Assembly: GCA_031277195.1 (NCBI GenBank)
Contig: JAITMU010000036.1
Location: 1-5,806 of the forward strand
Reading direction: 5' to 3'
DNA from: Gallionellaceae bacterium
GTDB taxonomy: Bacteria > Pseudomonadota > Gammaproteobacteria > Burkholderiales > Gallionellaceae
Length of the DNA: 5,806 nt
Every line of letters starts with the position of its first letter. Position 1 is the stretch's first letter. A program made the position numbers and the translations under genes. The notes under the pieces were generated by a model that worked only from the letters and a program-made list of their open reading frames with translations, did not search any database and had not been told where the DNA came from. Positions 1-5,806 of this stretch are shown piece by piece.

Positions 1-1494
1 GTCGGTATCAACAACACCACGGTGCCGGTGCTGCATCTGGTGAACGCGGTGTTCCCGACTCTTTTCGCGGCAGAAGTTCATCTGCTGGTGGCTTTTCCGG
101 CTGGACGCTTGTCCTCAATGCGCGAACGCGCGCTCGTGGCGAGCGCTTATTTTGCCGGGACGATATTGCAGGCGGCGCGTTACGGATTCGATGTGAATTT
201 CTCGCTGGAGTCGGTGGGCTGGAATCCTTACAGCGCGCTCAGCGTGACGCAGTTGACCCTTGCGACGCTGGTTGGCATCGCCACCGCCGCGCTTTTGATA
301 TTGCGTTTGGCGCGCGCCTGGCCAAACCGTTTGCTCGCCCTGGTCTATGGCGGCGGGATGCTCCTGATGATGTTTGGTCCCCTCACGACATGGGCGTTCA
401 GCCTGTGGTGGCCTGAATCTGTCGAATACGAAGTGGTGCGCGATTCGATTCAGTTGCTGATGGTCGCCGGCCTGCCGGTGATGTCGCTGACGGCCTTCCT
501 GCTCGGCGATTTTCGCCGTGTGGCCGAGCTGGAAACGCTGAGCGTCTGGCTGGGCGAAACAGAGGCGTCGCGCCTGCCCATCCGCGACGCGCTGGCGCGC
601 GCGCTCGGCGATCCGACGCTGGCGGTGAGTTACTGGTCAGGCGAATTGCAAAACTGGGTGAGCGCGACGGGGCAACTGCTCGCCGAGCCGGACGGCAAAG
701 CAGGTCGCGCGCGTCACGAGATTCGTTTGAGCGCCTCGCCCATCGCCGCCATCGAATACGACAGCACATTGCTGAGCGACCCGCACGAAGTCGAACGCGC
801 CGCCAGTCTGGTTGCGCTGGCGCTGGAACGCGAGCGGCTCTCCGTTGAATTGTTCGCGTCGCGGCAAGCGGTGATCGAATCGCGCGAACGCCTGTTTGGC
901 GCGGCAGAGGCGGAACGCCGCCGCATCAGTCGCGGACTGCACGATGGCCTGCAAGCCCGGCTGGTGTTGATCGGCATTCAGGCGCAGCGCATCGCCACCG
1001 CGCCGGGCGATGAAGTGGCGCAACGCGCCACCGCCTTGCGTGAGCATGTCGATCAGGCCGCCGACGAACTGCGCGCCTTTGTTCACGATCTGGTGCCACC
1101 GGCGTTGATCGAACTGGGCGTGGTCGGCGCGGTGGACGAACTGGTGCAAGCCATGCCCATCCCCACGGATTTAACCGCCATGTTGCCGGAGCGTCTGGGC
1201 AATACCGTTGAAACCACGGTGTATCTGGTGGTGGCCGAAGCCTTGACGAATGTGGTGAAACATTCCGGCGCGACGCATTGCACGGTGTCGTTGCGCGCCG
1301 ATGACACGCAACTGCACATTCTCATCGCTGACAATGGCAAAGGCGGAGCCGCGCCCGACCCGAACACGGCGCGCAGCGGCACCGGGCTCGCGGGCATCGC
1401 AGATCGGGTCGCGGCGATTGGCGGCAGCAGCGGAGTGGAAACGCAAGCACAGGGAGGCACGCTGTTATGGGCGCGGATTCCATACGAGTCGTGA
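1..1494 (+). CDS. Sensor histidine kinase, HisKA_3/NarL-partner type (5' partial)
   Basis: This is a membrane-bound histidine kinase that should autophosphorylate and pass the phosphate to the response regulator encoded next. The frame is open to base 1, so the true start lies upstream. A GTG at 22 is possible but has no clear ribosome binding site, and residue numbers here count from it. About five hydrophobic segments are visible (roughly 7-28, 36-53, 77-97, 103-129, 143-162). A cytoplasmic linker follows (about 170-285) and contains RDALARALGDP and YW. The dimerisation/phosphoacceptor helix reads AERRRISRGLHDGLQ, with His307 and Asp308. The GHKL ATPase domain has the N box EALTNVVKHS (Asn410), the G1 box DNGKGG (Asp437) and the G2 box GTGLAGIADRV (453-463). 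All catalytic residues are present. The 'AFPAGRL' membrane region and the linker wording resemble kinases best known to me from Actinobacteria. The signal sensed is unknown. Confidence 0.95.
   Translation, partial: VGINNTTVPVLHLVNAVFPTLFAAEVHLLVAFPAGRLSSMRERALVASAYFAGTILQAARYGFDVNFSLESVGWNPYSALSVTQLTLATLVGIATAALLILRLARAWPNRLLALVYGGGMLLMMFGPLTTWAFSLWWPESVEYEVVRDSIQLLMVAGLPVMSLTAFLLGDFRRVAELETLSVWLGETEASRLPIRDALARALGDPTLAVSYWSGELQNWVSATGQLLAEPDGKAGRARHEIRLSASPIAAIEYDSTLLSDPHEVERAASLVALALERERLSVELFASRQAVIESRERLFGAAEAERRRISRGLHDGLQARLVLIGIQAQRIATAPGDEVAQRATALREHVDQAADELRAFVHDLVPPALIELGVVGAVDELVQAMPIPTDLTAMLPERLGNTVETTVYLVVAEALTNVVKHSGATHCTVSLRADDTQLHILIADNGKGGAAPDPNTARSGTGLAGIADRVAAIGGSSGVETQAQGGTLLWARIPYES
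1451..1457 (+). promoter_or_regulatory. Ribosome binding site of the response regulator
   Basis: AGGGAGG lies inside the kinase coding region, 9 nt before the ATG at 1467. It supports that start and suggests that the regulator is translated from the kinase mRNA by coupled initiation. Confidence 0.75.
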
Positions 1495-2132
1495 TTGCTG
1501 AGGACGAAATGCTGATTCGGCGCGGCCTCGAAGCCGTGCTCGAAGGCAGCGATTTCACGATCGTGCGCACCGTCGGCACGGCCGCGGATCTGGTCGCCGC
1601 CGTTCGTGATGACGCGCCCGGATTGGTCATCACCGATATCCGGATGCCGCCAGGCTACAGCAACGAAGGGCTTGCCGCTGCGCTGGAGATACGCGGCACC
1701 TGGCCTGCCACTCCGCTTTGCGTGCTGTCCCAGTATGTGCTGGCGCGCTCCGCCCGCGCGCTGCTCGACATGGATGGTGGCGGGATCGGGTATTTGCTCA
1801 AGCAGCGGATCACCCATATCAATGAGTTTTTATCCGACTTGCGCCGGATTGTCGGCGGGGAGGCGGTGCTTGATCCCACGGTGGTCGAACAACTGCTGAA
1901 TCGCGCGGATCAGGCGGGCATGCCCATCGTCCAGCTCACGCCGCGCCAGCGTGCCGTGTTGGCGCTGCTGGCGGAAGGTCGCTCGAACGCAGCCATCGCC
2001 GCCCGCCTTTTCATCTCCGAAAAAACCGTGGTCAACCACATCACCAGCATCTACACGACGCTTGGCCTGCAACTCGACGACGATTCCCACCGGCGCGTGC
2101 AAGCTGTGCTGGCGTATCTTTCCAGTCGGTGA
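1467..2132 (+). CDS. Response regulator, NarL/FixJ family (receiver + LuxR-type HTH)
   Basis: This is a 221-residue cytoplasmic DNA-binding regulator, the normal full length for the family. The receiver domain (about 6-125) has the acidic pair Glu12/Asp13, phosphoacceptor Asp57 in TDIRMPP, Ser88 at the switch position and Lys112 in YLLK. The C-terminal LuxR-type helix-turn-helix runs from about 156 to 218: LTPRQRAVLALLAEGRSNAA, then a recognition helix around SEKTVVNHITSIYTTLGL. The start at 1467 has a good ribosome binding site and overlaps the kinase by 28 nt, so the two are an operon and almost certainly cognate partners. The 'IRMPP...EGL' loop and the 'DDDSHRRVQAVLAYL' tail match a subfamily I know mainly from Actinobacteria. 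The targets cannot be predicted from this window. Confidence 0.96.
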   Translation: MGADSIRVVIAEDEMLIRRGLEAVLEGSDFTIVRTVGTAADLVAAVRDDAPGLVITDIRMPPGYSNEGLAAALEIRGTWPATPLCVLSQYVLARSARALLDMDGGGIGYLLKQRITHINEFLSDLRRIVGGEAVLDPTVVEQLLNRADQAGMPIVQLTPRQRAVLALLAEGRSNAAIAARLFISEKTVVNHITSIYTTLGLQLDDDSHRRVQAVLAYLSSR

Positions 2133-2170
2133 TTCCTCGCCCTACCTCTCCACTGTCATTCCATTACCCT

Positions 2171-2300
2171 CGTCATTCCAGCGAACGCTGGAATCCAGCA
2201 GATTAAATAACACCGCGCAGCGGACAACACCATGATGTTGTCCGGCTACGCCGGAGTATTTTGATAAAAGTGCTGGATTCCAGCTTGCGCTGGAATGACG
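2171..2300. repeat. 130-bp element with 30-bp terminal inverted repeats (REP/MITE-like)
   Basis: The left arm (2171-2200) and the reverse complement of the right arm (2271-2300) agree at 28 of 30 positions. Each arm is itself a palindrome. The left core is ATTCCAGCG-AA-CGCTGGAAT (2175-2194) and the right core is ATTCCAGC-TTGC-GCTGGAAT (2277-2296). The centre holds a third hairpin. No open reading frame of note lies inside. The element fills most of the gap between the convergent response regulator and formylglutathione hydrolase genes. A further 9-nt partial copy, GTCATTCCA, lies at 2155-2163. Palindromic units of this kind are dispersed in many proteobacterial genomes. Whether this one is mobile, a REP pair or a bidirectional transcription stop cannot be decided from one copy. 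Confidence 0.8.
2221..2244. repeat. Central hairpin of the inverted-repeat element
   Basis: CGGACAACA pairs perfectly with TGTTGTCCG across a 6-nt loop (CCATGA). Beyond the perfect 9-bp stem the pairing continues imperfectly: CCGCGCAG on the left roughly matches GCTACGCCGG on the right. It lies midway between the two 30-bp arms and could contribute to ending transcription from either convergent gene. No long T tract follows directly, so a classical intrinsic terminator is not clear. Confidence 0.6.
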
Positions 2301-2304
2301 AGGA

Positions 2305-2329
2305 GTAGGGCGGGGCGAGCCCCCCCTAC
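2305..2329 (-). terminator. GC-rich hairpin overlapping the fghA stop codon (possible terminator)
   Basis: GTAGGG (2305-2310) pairs with CCCTAC (2324-2329), and GGGGC (2312-2316) pairs with GCCCC (2319-2323). There is one bulged C (2311) and a very tight loop. The minus-strand stop codon of fghA (2326-2328) is inside the stem. There is no T run directly downstream on the minus strand, so this may be a transcript-end or stabilising structure rather than a textbook terminator. Confidence 0.4.
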
Positions 2330-3156
2330 GCCAACGCCCGCGCGTGATGCGCGAAATGTTCGCCGATGAAGCTGGCGATGAAGTAATAGCTGTGGTCGTA
2401 GCCTTCGCGGATATTCAACCGCAAGGGATGATTCGCCGCGCGGCAGGCGTCGCGCAACAATTCCGGTTTGAGTTGATTCGCCAGAAATTCATCCGCGCCG
2501 CCTTGATCCACCAGCAACGGCAACCGCTCGGTCGCGGTCTTGACCAACTCCACCGCGTCGTATTGTTTCCACGCTTCGCGGTCATTGCCCAGATACGCGG
2601 AAAACGCTTTCTCGCCCCAGGGCGCTTGTGACGGCGCAACGATGGGCGAGAATGCCGACACGCTGCGATAGCGCCCCGGATTGCGTAATGCAATCGTCAA
2701 CGCGCCGTGCCCGCCCATCGAATGCCCGCTGATGGCGCGCGCGTCGCTGGCGGGGAAATTCGCTTCGATCAAGGCGGGCAATTCCTCGACCACGTAATCG
2801 TGCATGCAGTAATGCTGCGCCCAGGGTGGTTGCGTGGCGTTGAGATAAAACCCCGCGCCTTGCCCCAGGTCGTAAGCCGCGTCGTTGGCGACGTCATCGC
2901 CGCGCGGGCTGGTGTCGGGCGCGACGACGATGATGCCGTGTTCGGCGGCGTAACCTTGCGCGCCTGCCTTGGTGATGAAATTCTGCTCGGTGCAAGTCAG
3001 GCCGGAAAGCCAGTACAGCACAGGACATTTTTTGCCTTGCAGCGCGGCAGGCGGCAGATAGACGGCGAATTTCATTTCGCAGTTCAGAGTGGCAGAAGTG
3101 TGCTGCCAGACTTCCTGATGACCGTCGTGGCTGGTGTGGTGTTCGATGCGTTGCAT
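2326..3156 (-). CDS. fghA: S-formylglutathione hydrolase
   Basis: This cytoplasmic serine esterase hydrolyses S-formylglutathione to formate and glutathione, the last step of glutathione-dependent formaldehyde oxidation. The alpha/beta-hydrolase protein has 276 residues, normal for the family (about 275-285). The conserved WLSGLTCTEQNF segment is at 49-60. The nucleophile is Ser146 in GHSMGGHGA. The acid is probably Asp222 in DQGGADEF, and the base is His255 in EGYDHSYYF. I chose the ATG at 3156 because AAAGGA sits 7 nt upstream and the protein then begins MQRIEHHTSHDGHQEVWQH, as homologues do. A longer in-frame start at 3216 would add 20 residues that only translate the CTCTCCC repeat. It lies 127 nt downstream of the class III alcohol dehydrogenase on the same strand and catalyses the next reaction. 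Synonyms in other species are frmB and yeiG. Confidence 0.97.
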   Translation of the reverse strand: MQRIEHHTSHDGHQEVWQHTSATLNCEMKFAVYLPPAALQGKKCPVLYWLSGLTCTEQNFITKAGAQGYAAEHGIIVVAPDTSPRGDDVANDAAYDLGQGAGFYLNATQPPWAQHYCMHDYVVEELPALIEANFPASDARAISGHSMGGHGALTIALRNPGRYRSVSAFSPIVAPSQAPWGEKAFSAYLGNDREAWKQYDAVELVKTATERLPLLVDQGGADEFLANQLKPELLRDACRAANHPLRLNIREGYDHSYYFIASFIGEHFAHHARALA

Positions 3157-3163
3157 GATGAGG

Positions 3164-3169
3164 TCCTTT
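3164..3169 (-). promoter_or_regulatory. Ribosome binding site of fghA
   Basis: AAAGGA on the minus strand lies 7 nt before the ATG whose first base is 3156. It decides the shorter start over the upstream in-frame alternative. Confidence 0.75.
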
Positions 3170-3189
3170 GGGGATGGAGTTGATGCTGC

Positions 3190-3274
3190 CCCCTCTCCCC
3201 AACCCCTCTCCCGCAAGGGGAGAGGGGCTGCATTTACTCCCTCTCCCTTGATGGGAGAGGGTGGGGGAGAGGGT
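3190..3274. repeat. Nested CCCTCTCCC palindrome cluster between frmA and fghA
   Basis: Two hairpins stand side by side. In the first, CCCCTCTCCC (3203-3212) pairs with GGGAGAGGGG (3218-3227). In the second, CCCTCTCCC (3239-3247) pairs with GGGAGAGGG (3253-3261). Outer arms at 3191-3205 and 3259-3273 are inverted copies of each other with one mismatch in 15, so the whole block can also fold as one large structure. CCCCTCTCCC is also directly repeated at 3190-3199. CCCTCTCCC-type palindromes are a recurrent intergenic repeat in Proteobacteria. The block starts 9 nt after the frmA stop codon and ends before the fghA ribosome binding site, so it may stabilise the 3' end of frmA mRNA or partly attenuate fghA. 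That role is inference. Confidence 0.8.
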
Positions 3275-3283
3275 GAGCGTTTC

Positions 3284-5806
<2,523 letters not shown>

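Noticed and set aside
22..24. GTG at 22 as the true start of the kinase gene
   Set aside because: The frame is open to the first base of the window and no clear ribosome binding site precedes the GTG. The first hydrophobic segment begins almost immediately, so the gene more likely starts upstream.
637..1149. Minus-strand open frames opposite the kinase gene
   Set aside because: They are composition shadows without domains. The plus strand here encodes the intact kinase phosphoacceptor and ATPase regions.
2171..2300. CRISPR-like or tRNA-like reading of the repeat region
   Set aside because: The repeats are inverted, only two in number, and not regularly spaced direct repeats. No cloverleaf with a CCA-ready acceptor stem or T-loop can be drawn.
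3157..3216. 20-residue N-terminal extension of fghA
   Set aside because: The extra residues translate the CCCTCTCCC repeat and the fghA ribosome binding site. Homologues start at the MQRIEHH-like position.

Overview
The window (about 60% GC by eye) looks like chromosomal DNA of a proteobacterium, beta or gamma class. The pointers are a bacterial-type histidyl-tRNA synthetase with the motif wording typical of those classes, a glutathione-dependent formaldehyde pathway (glutathione is the usual thiol of Proteobacteria), and palindromic intergenic repeats. I cannot name a genus from the sequence alone.

Layout. Positions 1-2132 (+): a two-component pair, a membrane-bound HisKA_3-type histidine kinase cut off by the left edge, overlapped by 28 nt by a NarL/LuxR-type response regulator. 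Positions 2133-2325: a convergent gap filled by a 130-bp element with 30-bp terminal inverted repeats, followed by a GC-rich hairpin. Positions 4393-2326 (-): a two-gene formaldehyde detoxification unit, class III alcohol dehydrogenase (S-(hydroxymethyl)glutathione dehydrogenase) then S-formylglutathione hydrolase. The 127-nt gap between them holds a cluster of CCCTCTCCC palindromes. Positions 4394-4585: a 192-nt divergent control region with two palindromes. Positions 4586-5806 (+): hisS, running off the right edge with roughly the last 15-20 codons missing.

How the genes work together. Formaldehyde reacts spontaneously with glutathione. The dehydrogenase oxidises the adduct to S-formylglutathione with NAD+, and the hydrolase releases formate and regenerates glutathione. 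The two enzymes are consecutive steps and very likely share a transcript. The kinase and regulator form a separate signalling unit whose stimulus and targets cannot be read from the window. hisS is a housekeeping gene that shares only the intergenic control region with the dehydrogenase.

I see no clear undescribed system. The points most worth a second look are the actinobacterial character of the two-component pair, the 130-bp inverted-repeat element, and the palindrome cluster with a G-quadruplex pattern inside the formaldehyde operon.
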